Shown here: positions 26,294-35,264 of the stretch, piece by piece
How positions within the stretch are numbered: the first letter of the stretch is position 1
Layout of the letters: each line of letters begins with the position of its first letter
NCBI GenBank assembly: GCA_002281875.1
Contig: NCHN01000001.1
Span: 192,861 to 256,168, forward strand
DNA length: 63,308 nt
Direction of reading: 5' to 3'
From: Sphingobacteriia bacterium 24-36-13
GTDB lineage: Bacteria; Bacteroidota; Bacteroidia; Chitinophagales; Chitinophagaceae
Position numbers and translations under genes: made by a program
Notes under the pieces: generated by a model
What the model was told of the DNA's origin: nothing
What the model saw: the letters and a program-made list of their open reading frames with translations, nothing else
The model's database searches: none

Positions 26294-27368
26294 TACCATC
26301 TTTCTTAAATCATTTCGAGTACTATTGCTGCCATTGGCGGCATTGTATGGTTTAATTATCATGATTCGAAATAGGTTGTTCAATAAGAATGTCCTAAAAT
26401 CTGCTGCTTTTAATTTCCCCATTATTTGTGTGGGCAATTTGGCTGTGGGGGGAACGGGAAAATCTCCAATGGTAGAGTACTTATTAGAATTATTAAGCCC
26501 TAGATTTAAAATGGCCACATTGAGTAGGGGGTATAAAAGAAAAACCAAGGGGTATGCATTGGCCAATGCACAAACAACTGCATTAGAAATTGGAGACGAA
26601 CCTATGCAATTTGCGCTGAAATTCCCGAATGTGGCAGTGGCTGTAGGTGAGGAGCGGATTGTTGCCATCCCTCACTTATTGCAAGACCATCCTGAATTAC
26701 AGGCAATAATTTTAGACGATGCATTTCAACATAGAACAGTTAGGGCTGGCTTTAATATCTTACTAACTGAGTACAGTAATTTATATACAAGCGACTTTTT
26801 TTTACCTACAGGAGATTTGAGAGACGAATGGGCTTCGGCTAATCGTGCACAAGTAATTATTGTAACTAAATGTCCTTCTAATATGGATGAGAAAATGAAG
26901 TCTACTATATTAAGAGAGCTAAAGCCTTTGCCATCACAAAAAGTCTTTTTCTCTTGTATTGAATATGGTATGCCATATCATATTTGCGACAGTAGCATTC
27001 AATATCCCATCAATTCAATGGATGAAGTAATGTTGGTTTGTGGCATAGCTAATCCTAAACCATTGAAAGATTATTTATTACAAAAAGCTACAACGTATTA
27101 CCAGCAAGACTATCCGGATCATCATATTTTTTCAATTGACGACTTGAAAGAAATGAAACAGAAATTTGATGATATTTCTGCAGAAAGAAAATTATTTATT
27201 ACTACAGAAAAAGATGCAGTTAGGCTGATTAAATTCAAAGATGAATTAACCAGTTTACCATTCTTTGTTATTCCAATAAGACACCAAATCCTTTTTGATG
27301 AATCTTGGCATTTTAATGAATTGCTGATTAAATTCATTCAAGATTTTAATTTCAATCCAACCGCATGA
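26283..27368 (+). CDS. lpxK: Tetraacyldisaccharide 4'-kinase
   Basis: 361 aa. It phosphorylates lipid A disaccharide at the 4' position, at the inner membrane. One N-terminal membrane helix (LLLPLAALYGLIIMI) precedes the P-loop VGNLAVGGTGKSPMVEYL; ILDDAFQHR supplies the second conserved acidic/His motif. The length is normal for Bacteroidota. It overlaps its neighbours on both sides (11 and 4 bases). Confidence 0.94.
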   Translation: MNFNTIFLKSFRVLLLPLAALYGLIIMIRNRLFNKNVLKSAAFNFPIICVGNLAVGGTGKSPMVEYLLELLSPRFKMATLSRGYKRKTKGYALANAQTTALEIGDEPMQFALKFPNVAVAVGEERIVAIPHLLQDHPELQAIILDDAFQHRTVRAGFNILLTEYSNLYTSDFFLPTGDLRDEWASANRAQVIIVTKCPSNMDEKMKSTILRELKPLPSQKVFFSCIEYGMPYHICDSSIQYPINSMDEVMLVCGIANPKPLKDYLLQKATTYYQQDYPDHHIFSIDDLKEMKQKFDDISAERKLFITTEKDAVRLIKFKDELTSLPFFVIPIRHQILFDESWHFNELLIKFIQDFNFNPTA

Positions 27369-29326
27369 GTACCAAGAAACCAAAGTCTAAGCAAAAGCAG
27401 AAAGCAAAAACCATCACCGTTCAAACCTTGAAGGGGAAACTAGAAGTTACTCGTTCAGGAATGGGGTATGTATTAATAGATGATCAATCAGGAGATGTAT
27501 TGGTTAGGCCCAATGATTTTGGCACTGCATTAAATGGCGATACCGTAAGAGTTAAAGTGATAAGAGAAAATGTAAGAACAGGTAAAAAAGAAGGAAAAAT
27601 TACTGAAGTAGTAGAACGCAAACAAACTGAATTCATTGGTAGATTGCAAGTTTCAGCTCATCATGCATTTTTTGTGCCTGATTCAGACAAACCCATGCCA
27701 GACCTATACATTCCGATGCAGTCTATCAATGGGGCACAACATAGAGATAAAGTATTGGTAAAATTGGTACGTTGGGAAAAAGAAGATAAAAAGCCAGTAG
27801 GAGAAGTCATTAGTGTGATGGCTCCAGATGATGTGAATGATGCAGCGATGAAGGAAATTTTAGCTGAAGCAGGATTCCCACTTAGTTTTTCTGATGAAGT
27901 GATTGAAGAAGCAGGAAGATTAGTAGATATTATTGACGAAGCAGAAGTATCAAAGAGAAGAGATTGTAGAGGGTTACTTACTTTCACTATTGACCCAGTG
28001 GACGCAAAAGATTTTGACGATGCTATTTCTATCAGAAAATTGGGAGATAATAAGTATGAAATAGGTGTTCATATTGCCGACGTGAGCCATTATGTTCTAC
28101 CAGAATCTGCATTAGATGCAGAAGCTTACAGAAGGGCTACATCTGTATACTTGCCCGATAGAGTAAACCCAATGTTGCCTGAACATATTTCTAATGAGTT
28201 GTGCTCTTTAAGACCTCATGAAGACAAGCTCACTTTCTCTGCTATTTTTCAGACCAATGAGAATGGGGATGTAAAGCAATATTGGTTAGGAAGAACGGTG
28301 ATTCATTCTGATCACAGGTACACTTACGAAGATGTACAACAAATTATAGAGACTAAAGAAGGGTTGCATAAGGATGAAATATTATTGTTAAATGATATTG
28401 CACAAAAATTAAGAAAGAAAAGATTCAGTAAAGGAGCGATTAATTTTTCTTCTCAGGAAGTAAGATTTCAATTAGATGAAAAAGGTGTACCAATTGGCAT
28501 TATCGTGAAAGAAAGCAAAGAATCGCATCAATTAATTGAAGAATTCATGTTATTGGCCAATAGAACGGTTGCAGAAAATATTGCCAAACAGCATGTAAAT
28601 AAAAAGCCGATTCCTTTTCCTTATCGTGTGCATGATCAACCCGATGAAGAAAAACTAGCCCCATTTATTCAATATGCTAAAAGATATGGCCATAGTTTTG
28701 ATATATCCACTCCGCAAGCGATTGCACATAGCTTTAATGGGATGTTGGCTGATGCGCATGGTAAACCGGAACAACATGTACTTGAGCAATTAGGTATCAG
28801 AACCATGTCCAAAGCTATTTATACCCCAGAAAATATTGGACACTATGGTTTGGCGTTCGAGCATTATTGTCATTTTACATCGCCCATAAGAAGATACCCA
28901 GATGTGTTGGTACATCGTGTATTACAATCTGTTTTAGAGGGTGCTCCAATGATTGATAAAAAAATGACAGAGAAATGTAAGCACACTAGTGAAAGGGAAA
29001 GAGCCGCAATGGAGTGTGAAAGGGCTGGGAATAAATACAAACAAGTAGAGTTTTTGCAATCTCATGTAGGTGAAACTTTTGAAGGTGTAGTTAGTGGGGT
29101 AACTAGTTTTGGATTCTTTGTAGAAACAGTAGAACACAAGTGCGAAGGCTTGGTAAGTATTGTTAGCCTGAGTGACTTTGATGATTTTAGGTTGGTTGAA
29201 TCCGAATACAGTTTAGTAGGAAGACGCAGTGGACGCATCTTTAAAATGGGCGATAAAGTAACTGTAACATTGGTAGCAGCAAATTTAGAAAAACGGCAAT
29301 TAGATTTTGAATGGGAGTTAGGTTAG
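27365..29326 (+). CDS. rnr: Ribonuclease R
   Basis: 653 aa 3'-5' exoribonuclease. Cold-shock/OB segments occupy roughly residues 20-180. The RNB catalytic domain is marked by TIDPVDAKDFDDAIS with its magnesium-binding aspartates and by HYCHFTSPIRRYPDVLVHR. A C-terminal S1 domain (ETFEGVVSGVTSFGFFVE) follows. It is shorter than E. coli RNase R and lacks the long basic tail. A Lys-rich N-terminus (first 15 residues) may bind RNA. ATGA overlap with lpxK. Confidence 0.94.
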   Translation: MSTKKPKSKQKQKAKTITVQTLKGKLEVTRSGMGYVLIDDQSGDVLVRPNDFGTALNGDTVRVKVIRENVRTGKKEGKITEVVERKQTEFIGRLQVSAHHAFFVPDSDKPMPDLYIPMQSINGAQHRDKVLVKLVRWEKEDKKPVGEVISVMAPDDVNDAAMKEILAEAGFPLSFSDEVIEEAGRLVDIIDEAEVSKRRDCRGLLTFTIDPVDAKDFDDAISIRKLGDNKYEIGVHIADVSHYVLPESALDAEAYRRATSVYLPDRVNPMLPEHISNELCSLRPHEDKLTFSAIFQTNENGDVKQYWLGRTVIHSDHRYTYEDVQQIIETKEGLHKDEILLLNDIAQKLRKKRFSKGAINFSSQEVRFQLDEKGVPIGIIVKESKESHQLIEEFMLLANRTVAENIAKQHVNKKPIPFPYRVHDQPDEEKLAPFIQYAKRYGHSFDISTPQAIAHSFNGMLADAHGKPEQHVLEQLGIRTMSKAIYTPENIGHYGLAFEHYCHFTSPIRRYPDVLVHRVLQSVLEGAPMIDKKMTEKCKHTSERERAAMECERAGNKYKQVEFLQSHVGETFEGVVSGVTSFGFFVETVEHKCEGLVSIVSLSDFDDFRLVESEYSLVGRRSGRIFKMGDKVTVTLVAANLEKRQLDFEWELG

Positions 29327-29329
29327 TGC

Positions 29330-30049
29330 TTACCAACCACTGGCCAATACATCTGCTAAGTGCATCATTCGCATTGGTTTGCCTTCGTGTTTAGCACAGC
29401 CATCTATATGCATTAAGCAGCTCATATCTGTACTAATTAATAGGGTAGCTCCGGTATTGGAAGCGTTGTTGATTTTTTGATTGCCCATTGCAATGCTAAT
29501 GGGTTCAAATTTGACTGCAAAAGTTCCACCAAAGCCGCAGCAGGTTTCTACATCATTCATTTCAACCAATTCTAAACCTGAAACATTATTTAATAATTGC
29601 CTTGGTTCATTTTTGATTTTACATTCTCTTAATGCTGCGCAGCTATCATGATAAGTAGCTTTTTCTGTTAACACAGCACCAAAATTGGTTTCTTTCAATA
29701 CGTTTACTAAGAAATCAGAAAATTCAAAAATTCGCTCAGCAGTTTTGGCTGCCTGTGTTTTATGTGCTGAGTTCTCAAAAACTTGTTTGTAATAATTTTT
29801 TACAAAACCCACACAACTGGCGCTGGGTGCAATTATATAATCGGCCCCTTCAAAATCTTGTAGAAACTTAGTGCAAACTTCTTTTGCCTCGCCGTGAAAT
29901 CCAGCATTGAATGCTGGCTGTCCACAACAAGTTTGTGCAGTATTATAGTGAACGGTACATCCTGCTTTCTTTAATACTTTAACCATATTAAATGCAATAT
30001 CCGGATAGAGTTGATCTATAAAGCAAGGAACAAATATTTGTACGTTCAT
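29330..30049 (-). CDS. lutA: (Fe-S)-binding protein, LutA/GlcF-like CCG-domain subunit
   Basis: 239 aa. It has two cysteine-rich CCG domains: AQTCCGQPAFNAGFHGEA (about 40-57) and DVETCCGFGGTFAVKF, with additional Cys in VPCFIDQLYP, ASCVGF, HDSCAALRECK and DMSCLMHIDGC. This matches LutA, one of three proteins of the L-lactate oxidation complex. LutB and LutC are not adjacent in the window, so the partner is unknown and the symbol tentative. Convergent with rnr, 3 bases apart, and 9 bases after ribH. Confidence 0.85.
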   Translation of the reverse strand: MNVQIFVPCFIDQLYPDIAFNMVKVLKKAGCTVHYNTAQTCCGQPAFNAGFHGEAKEVCTKFLQDFEGADYIIAPSASCVGFVKNYYKQVFENSAHKTQAAKTAERIFEFSDFLVNVLKETNFGAVLTEKATYHDSCAALRECKIKNEPRQLLNNVSGLELVEMNDVETCCGFGGTFAVKFEPISIAMGNQKINNASNTGATLLISTDMSCLMHIDGCAKHEGKPMRMMHLADVLASGW

Positions 30050-30058
30050 CTAAGCTAT

Positions 30059-30538
30059 TTATTTAATTGAACGATTCAATTGAATCATTTTTAGCGCTGT
30101 AATTGCAGCTTCTTCACCCTTGTGGCCATGTATTCCACCAATTCTTTCAATGGCTTGCTGTTCATTTAAAACAGTGAGTACGCCAAATATTACAGGCACA
30201 TCAATTTGTAGATTTAATTGCATTATTCCATCTGTAACACCCTTACAAACATAATCAAAATGGGGGGTATCTCCTTGTATAACTGCTCCCAGCACTATAT
30301 AAGCATCAGGAGTTCGTTTACTATACGCATAGTGTTGTTTAACGGCAAAGGGTAATTCAAATGCACCAGGCACTAGCAAAGTTTTAACTGCTACCGAAGC
30401 CCCTTTGAGTATCTTTTTTGCACCTTTCTCTAAAGCGTTGATGATAGCACTGTTCCATTCAGTTTTAATGATAACAACAAAGGCATCCTCCAGAGTGGGG
30501 ATGCCTTTGTTTAATGATGTGTTTCCTTTAGTAGCCAT
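30059..30538 (-). CDS. ribH: 6,7-dimethyl-8-ribityllumazine synthase
   Basis: 159 aa. It joins the ribityl-diaminouracil precursor to the butanone phosphate in riboflavin synthesis. VPGAFELPFAVKQ, LGAVIQGDTPHFDYVCKGV (with the catalytic His) and DVPVIFGVLTVLNEQQA are diagnostic. The start codon overlaps the stop of the upstream tetratricopeptide gene by 1 base (TAATG), so they are cotranscribed. No FMN riboswitch is seen upstream. Confidence 0.96.
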   Translation of the reverse strand: MATKGNTSLNKGIPTLEDAFVVIIKTEWNSAIINALEKGAKKILKGASVAVKTLLVPGAFELPFAVKQHYAYSKRTPDAYIVLGAVIQGDTPHFDYVCKGVTDGIMQLNLQIDVPVIFGVLTVLNEQQAIERIGGIHGHKGEEAAITALKMIQLNRSIK

Positions 30539-31227
30539 TATTCAGCAAGGTCATTTTTTTCGATACTCAAACGGTAAATATATTTATCTGCCTGAAAACC
30601 TTTATCTGTTTTAGGGAATTTGGTTTTTAATTCTTTGTATAATTCTAAAGCTTCCTCTGTTTTGCCAGTAGTTTCTAATAACAATGCAGCGCGGAATAAA
30701 TACTCAGATGAATTGGTTTCATCTTCAACAAAAGTATTCGCCGCTTTTTTATATGCCTCTATAGCTTCTTCTTTTTTATTTAATTCTGCATATGCATCAC
30801 CCAAACAGCCAGAAGCCAATAATTGAACTTGTTTAGCATCGGTTGAAAAATCTTTAAGATGTTTTACTGCATTGTCGAATTCACCCATCTTTAAGTAACT
30901 AATTCCAGCGTAGTAATGCGCTAAATTTGCGGCTTTTGTTCCTCCAAAGTTGCTGATAACATTTAAAACACCTTTGTATTGACCATCACCGTTTAATACC
31001 AATCTAGAAGAATCCATTGCAAAGTATTGCTCTGCTTTAAATAAAGCTTCTGCAGCTTTTTCTTCTTTGGGTTTAACTACGTATTGTTGATAAGCAAACC
31101 AACCACCACCAATAACTAAGGCGGCAACAATAACTCCTAATAGGGGCTTTTGGATTTTTGCAAAACTAGATTCTACTTTATGTGCTGCCTCTTGAGATAC
31201 AACTTCAGGCGCTTGTTTTTCGCTCAT
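30538..31227 (-). CDS. Tetratricopeptide repeat membrane-anchored protein
   Basis: 229 aa. A short cytoplasmic stretch precedes one membrane helix (LLGVIVAALVIGGGWFAYQQYVV, about residues 29-51); the rest is TPR-like repeats (AHYYAGISYLKMGEFDNAVKHL; GDAYAELNKKEEAIEAYKKA; FRAALLLETTGKTEEALELY). This matches the YfgM-like ancillary-translocon style, where the repeats face the periplasm. It is translationally coupled to ribH. The function is inferred only as a protein-protein scaffold. Confidence 0.8.
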   Translation of the reverse strand: MSEKQAPEVVSQEAAHKVESSFAKIQKPLLGVIVAALVIGGGWFAYQQYVVKPKEEKAAEALFKAEQYFAMDSSRLVLNGDGQYKGVLNVISNFGGTKAANLAHYYAGISYLKMGEFDNAVKHLKDFSTDAKQVQLLASGCLGDAYAELNKKEEAIEAYKKAANTFVEDETNSSEYLFRAALLLETTGKTEEALELYKELKTKFPKTDKGFQADKYIYRLSIEKNDLAE

Positions 31228-31253
31228 TATAATTGATTATGCTGTTTGATAAA

Positions 31254-32249
31254 TTAATCTACAATAAAAGGATAATTCTGGTCGATGTAAACATCTTTCA
31301 ATACTTCGCTGTCATCTGGCCAAGGACTTTCTTCTGCAAACTTAACGGATTCATCTACTATTGCATTCACACGTGCATTAATAGCTTCAAGCTCGCTTTG
31401 TGTTGCAAAACCATTATCTAAAATGGTTGAAGCCACTTTATTAATAGGGTCTTGGTCTTTGTATTCTTCTACTTCTTCTTTGGATCTGTATTTCTGAGGG
31501 TCAGATACGGAATGACCTTTGTAGCGATAAGTTTTCATTTCAAGCAGGGTAGGACCATCTCCTTCTCTTGCTCTTTTTACGGCTCTGGCAACAGCATCAT
31601 GCACTGCTTCTGGTGTCATACCGTCAATTTTATCTGCAGGCATTTCATAGGCATCTGCTAGTTTATATATATCAATTACGTTGCTGGTTCTTTCAATAGA
31701 GGTACCCATTGCGTAATTGTTGTTCTCACAAATAAAGATTACTGGGAGTTTCCACAACATGGCAAGGTTAAAAGTTTCATGCAACATCCCTTGACGCGCT
31801 GCTCCATCTCCAAAATAACAAAGAACTACATTTTGAGTACCCTTGTATTTCTCTGCAAATGCTAAACCCGCACCAGTACCAATTTGAGCACCCACAATAC
31901 CGTGACCGCCAAAAAATTTATGTTCAACACTAAAGAAGTGCATACTGCCTCCTTTACCCTTAGCACAACCAGTAGCTTTACCATATAGTTCAGCCATACA
32001 TGCATTGGCAGAAACGCCTTTTGCCAATGCCAAACCATGGTCACGATAGGCAGTTATAAAAGGATCATCAGCCTGAGTAGCGGTCATACAGCCAGCCGCA
32101 ATAGCTTCCTGACCAATATATGCGTGAAAAAATCCACGGATTTTTCCAGCCATTTTGTACATTTCTTCTGATTTTAATTCAAACTGACGAATCAGCTGCA
32201 TTAATTCATACCAATAGAGGTAGGTTTCTTTAGAAAACTTTGTAGCCAC
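31254..32249 (-). CDS. pdhA: Pyruvate dehydrogenase E1 component, alpha subunit
   Basis: 331 aa. It decarboxylates pyruvate with thiamine diphosphate. The TPP motif is GDGAARQGMLHETFNLA to ENNNYAMG, and the loop YRYKGHSVSDPQKYRSKEEV contains the phosphorylation-loop equivalent. The start is GTG. A perfect TATATTTG -7 box (32268-32275, minus strand) lies 18 bases before it. The beta subunit is not adjacent. A branched-chain 2-oxoacid dehydrogenase is the alternative, but the match to PdhA is strong. Confidence 0.92.
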   Translation of the reverse strand: MATKFSKETYLYWYELMQLIRQFELKSEEMYKMAGKIRGFFHAYIGQEAIAAGCMTATQADDPFITAYRDHGLALAKGVSANACMAELYGKATGCAKGKGGSMHFFSVEHKFFGGHGIVGAQIGTGAGLAFAEKYKGTQNVVLCYFGDGAARQGMLHETFNLAMLWKLPVIFICENNNYAMGTSIERTSNVIDIYKLADAYEMPADKIDGMTPEAVHDAVARAVKRAREGDGPTLLEMKTYRYKGHSVSDPQKYRSKEEVEEYKDQDPINKVASTILDNGFATQSELEAINARVNAIVDESVKFAEESPWPDDSEVLKDVYIDQNYPFIVD

Positions 32250-32296
32250 TTTTCAAAAATTTGAAGGCAAATATAGGGGTTATCCTTGATAGTTCC

Positions 32297-32773
32297 CTAC
32301 CCAGCATATTCCCGTTCTAATACTTCTTGGGGAGGGTAAGGGATGCTTATATTATTCAGATACATTTCTTCTAAAATGTCTGCAAAAGTGGAAAAATAAA
32401 GCACCACATCTTCTCTAACATTTCTTTTAAGCCATTTGAATCCACCAGGTAATTTTTCTAATACCGATTTGTCATCTAAATATTCCAAGTGATGAATATC
32501 TGTTGGCGTTAACCCTATGTCGGTTAGTTTTTTAATCATCAAATTAACTGGGGTATTGCTTATCGGGCAATATTCTTCTGCTAGTTCAGTCCATTCTCCA
32601 AAACCGGTATGTGCGTAGGTTAAAATTTCTTCTTTGCTAACATTTGCAACTACTTGTAATAAATTTCCACAATTACAAGCACCATGATTTCCCCAGGCAT
32701 AGTGGGCTCCTTCATTCAATTTTTTGGCAGTTTGTCTTAATACATCTACAAGGACCAGGTTTGGATACGCCAT
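32297..32773 (-). CDS. Conserved unknown protein with an HGxCxC motif
   Basis: 158 aa, soluble, no signal peptide. The most striking part is WGNHGACNCGNLLQVV (about residues 28-43), where CNC and a nearby His could bind metal; another Cys lies at EEYCPIS. The protein ends YPPQEVLEREYAG. I do not recognise the family; similar-looking proteins occur in Bacteroidota as hypothetical. It lies just upstream of pdhA on the same strand, 47 bases away, but pdhA has its own promoter box between them. Confidence 0.7.
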   Translation of the reverse strand: MAYPNLVLVDVLRQTAKKLNEGAHYAWGNHGACNCGNLLQVVANVSKEEILTYAHTGFGEWTELAEEYCPISNTPVNLMIKKLTDIGLTPTDIHHLEYLDDKSVLEKLPGGFKWLKRNVREDVVLYFSTFADILEEMYLNNISIPYPPQEVLEREYAG

Positions 32774-32818
32774 ATTTAAGTTTTTTTATTTAACAAGACT
32801 TAATATCAAAAAGTTGAT

Positions 32819-32853
32819 TGGAGGGCTAATTTATTAACCAATTTTTCCCTCCA
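32819..32853. other. Inverted repeat between two divergent genes
   Basis: TGGAGGG (32819-32825) and CCCTCCA (32847-32853) are perfectly complementary, with a 21-base AT-rich loop. There is no T-run in either direction, so it is not a terminator. It is an operator or mRNA hairpin candidate between the unknown minus-strand gene and the fasciclin gene. The rest of this 214-base gap is AT-rich and otherwise featureless. Confidence 0.3.
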
Positions 32854-32987
32854 TTTTGTTTGTACAATCAAAACCAATTTTATTACATAAATAACTCAAC
32901 ATTGCTACCGTTCATCCTTAAAAAGATTAATCAGCTAAACCTTTTTCTTGTTTAGGAGTTAGTTATAAAAAATTAAACAAAATTTTT

Positions 32988-33500
32988 ATGAAAATGCGCA
33001 TTTTAACTTTGACAATGGTTGCAGTAATGGGATTATTGGGTACCGTTTCTGCACAGAAAACAGTAGTAGATATTGCAGTTGGTTCTAAAGACCATTCAAC
33101 TTTAGTTGCTGCAGTAAAAGCGGCTGATTTAGTTGCTACCCTACAAAGTGCTGGACCTTTCACAGTGTTTGCTCCAATTAATGCGGCATTCGATAAATTG
33201 CCTGCAGGAACTGTTGCAAATTTATTAAAGCCTGAAAACAAAGCAACATTAACCAAAGTATTAACCTATCACGTAGTTGCAGGGAATTTAGATGCAGCAG
33301 CAGTGGTAAAAGCTATTACTGACGGTAAAGGTAAAGTAGTGGTAAAAACAGTTGCAGGAAATTCTTTGACTGTAACATTAAAAGACGGTAAAGTAACATT
33401 AACCGACGAAAATGGTGGTGTAGCAACTGTAGTAGCTGCAGACTTAAAAGCAGGCAATGGCATGGTTCACGTAATTGACACTGTTGTATTACCTAAGTAA
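32988..33500 (+). CDS. Secreted fasciclin (FAS1) domain protein
   Basis: 170 aa: signal peptide ([18 protein letters not shown]) and a single FAS1 domain filling the rest. The H1 motif is [17 protein letters not shown], the middle YHVVAGN, and the H2 motif [15 protein letters not shown]1 domains mediate adhesion or bind small molecules. The composition is strongly Ala/Val/Lys-rich with few Arg, and codon use looks highly biased, as in an abundant protein. It is flanked by a bidirectional terminator. Confidence 0.93.
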   Translation: MKMRILTLTMVAVMGLLGTVSAQKTVVDIAVGSKDHSTLVAAVKAADLVATLQSAGPFTVFAPINAAFDKLPAGTVANLLKPENKATLTKVLTYHVVAGNLDAAAVVKAITDGKGKVVVKTVAGNSLTVTLKDGKVTLTDENGGVATVVAADLKAGNGMVHVIDTVVLPK

Positions 33501-33521
33501 TTTGACTCAAATGGTAAGTAT

Positions 33522-33555
33522 AAAAAAGTCCCGAAATTATTCGGGACTTTTTTTG
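33522..33555. terminator. Bidirectional terminator, fasciclin gene / pruA
   Basis: AAAAAAGTCCCGAA and TTCGGGACTTTTTTT form a hairpin with a short loop and A/T tracts on both sides. It lies between the fasciclin stop (33500) and the convergent pruA stop (33560), serving both. Confidence 0.9.
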
Positions 33556-33559
33556 TTAT

Positions 33560-35191
33560 TTATGCCTCTTGCAAAAATGGATAACCATAATGTACAGGGG
33601 GATTATAAGTCTCCTTAATCGTTCTTGCACTTAACCATCTATAAAGGTTTAATGCACTTCCTGCTTTGTCATTGGTACCAGAAGCCCTTGCTCCACCAAA
33701 TGGTTGTTGACCAACTACAGCGCCAGTTGGCTTATCGTTGATGTAGAAATTACCTGCGGCATTTCTAAGCTCATTGGTAGCTAATTCAACAGCAGCTCTA
33801 TCCTGAGAAAGAATTGCACCGGTTAAAGCATAAGGAGAAGTACTGTCTACTAGTTTAAGTGTTTTCTCAAACTGCTCTGCTGGGTAAACATAAATGGTTA
33901 AAACTGGTCCAAAAATTTCTTCGCACATGGTAACCGATTTTGGATCCTTAGTTACAATCACCGTAGGTTCAATAAAATACCCCTTTGTTTTACTGAAATT
34001 ACCTCCAGCAATAATTTTAACCTTCTTATTTTTCTTAGCGTTGGTTATGTATTTGGTAATGCTTGTATATGATTTTTCATCAATTACCGCATTCACAAAA
34101 TTGGTAAAGTCTTCTACCGTTCCCATTTTCATGGTATTGATGGCAGCTACTAATTTCTTTAAAATTTCGTCGGCTAAATTGCTTGGGATATAGGCTCTTG
34201 AAGCAGCAGAACATTTTTGGCCTTGGAATTCAAAAGCGCCTCTTGCTAATGCAGTTACTACAGCATCTACATCTGCAGACTTATGCGCTACAACAAAATC
34301 TTTACCGCCTGTTTCTCCTACAATTCTTGGGTAAGATTTGTACATACCCATATTTTCACCAATCACTTTCCACATATTGTTGAACACACCAGTAGAACCG
34401 GTGAAATGAACGCCAGCAAAATCTCTATGCGAAAAACATACTTTACCAATGGTAGGTCCATCTACATAAATTAAATTGATTACACCATCAGGTAAACCAG
34501 CTTCTTTTAAAATGCGCATGAATAGTTGCGCAGAATAAATTTGGGTATTAGCAGGTTTCCAAACTACCACATTCCCACACATTGCAGCTGAAGTTGGTAG
34601 GTTACCGCCAATTGCAGTGAAGTTGAAAGGAGTTACCGCCAATACAAAACCTTCCAAAGGTCTCCACTCTAAACGATTGTGCATGCCTGGGGCAGAAATA
34701 GGCTGTTGCTTATAAATTTCACTTAAGAAGTGAACATTAAAACGCAAGAAATCAATCAATTCACAGGTACTATCAATTTCTGCTTGAAAAGCATTTTTGC
34801 TTTGGCCCAACATGGTTGCAGCCAACATTTGAAAACGGTATTTAGTAGCCAACAAATCGGCTGCTTTTAAAAAGATATGTGCCCTATTTTCCCAACTCAT
34901 TGCAGCCCATTTTTCTTTGGCTTGTAATGCAGCAGCAATAGCGAGGTGCGCATGCTTTTCTTCCCCTGCATTAAAATGGCCAAGCGTATGCGCCAATTCA
35001 TGTGGGGGATGAATGGCTGTTTTTTTATCGGTCTTAACAGCTTTTCCTCCGATATACATGGGGATATCCAATTGCTTTTTCTTTGCTTCGGCCAAAGCTT
35101 TTTTTAGCGCGGCTTTTTCAGCACTTCCTGGTGCAAATTGAAGAACCGGCTCATTTACCGGCATGGGGTATGAAAATGTACCAATACTCAT
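33560..35191 (-). CDS. pruA: L-glutamate gamma-semialdehyde dehydrogenase
   Basis: 543 aa aldehyde dehydrogenase superfamily member, the 1-pyrroline-5-carboxylate dehydrogenase type of about 540 residues. Motifs: VTPFNFTAIGGNLP, HFTGSTGVFNNMWK, GETGGKDFVVAHKSAD (catalytic Glu), FEFQGQKCSAASRAY (catalytic Cys), and EEIFGPVLTIYVYP. It oxidises glutamate semialdehyde to glutamate with NAD in proline, and indirectly ornithine, breakdown. It is monocistronic, divergent from the GlmU-like gene, and may take up the ornithine produced by the arginine deiminase-CtlX pair. Confidence 0.95.
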   Translation of the reverse strand: MSIGTFSYPMPVNEPVLQFAPGSAEKAALKKALAEAKKKQLDIPMYIGGKAVKTDKKTAIHPPHELAHTLGHFNAGEEKHAHLAIAAALQAKEKWAAMSWENRAHIFLKAADLLATKYRFQMLAATMLGQSKNAFQAEIDSTCELIDFLRFNVHFLSEIYKQQPISAPGMHNRLEWRPLEGFVLAVTPFNFTAIGGNLPTSAAMCGNVVVWKPANTQIYSAQLFMRILKEAGLPDGVINLIYVDGPTIGKVCFSHRDFAGVHFTGSTGVFNNMWKVIGENMGMYKSYPRIVGETGGKDFVVAHKSADVDAVVTALARGAFEFQGQKCSAASRAYIPSNLADEILKKLVAAINTMKMGTVEDFTNFVNAVIDEKSYTSITKYITNAKKNKKVKIIAGGNFSKTKGYFIEPTVIVTKDPKSVTMCEEIFGPVLTIYVYPAEQFEKTLKLVDSTSPYALTGAILSQDRAAVELATNELRNAAGNFYINDKPTGAVVGQQPFGGARASGTNDKAGSALNLYRWLSARTIKETYNPPVHYGYPFLQEA

Positions 35192-35253
35192 AGGAAATTT
35201 TTTATAAAGTTTGAGGCCGCAAGTTACGAAGAAAACCGTATCCCGTTTTCGGC

Positions 35254-35261
35254 TACATTTG
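35254..35261 (+). promoter_or_regulatory. -7 box 3 bases before the alternative glmU start
   Basis: TACATTTG matches TAnnTTTG. Only three bases separate it from the ATG at 35265, so transcription should begin at or just inside the start codon. No TTTG is seen 19 bases upstream. Confidence 0.4.
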
Positions 35262-35264
35262 TGT

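Noticed and set aside
26258-26668. 136-codon minus-strand frame across the lpxK start
   Set aside because: It is a shadow of lpxK, which has clear kinase motifs, and shows no domain or start signal.
30539-31227. FMN riboswitch upstream of ribH
   Set aside because: The upstream sequence is a coding gene overlapping the ribH start; no conserved FMN aptamer segments are present.
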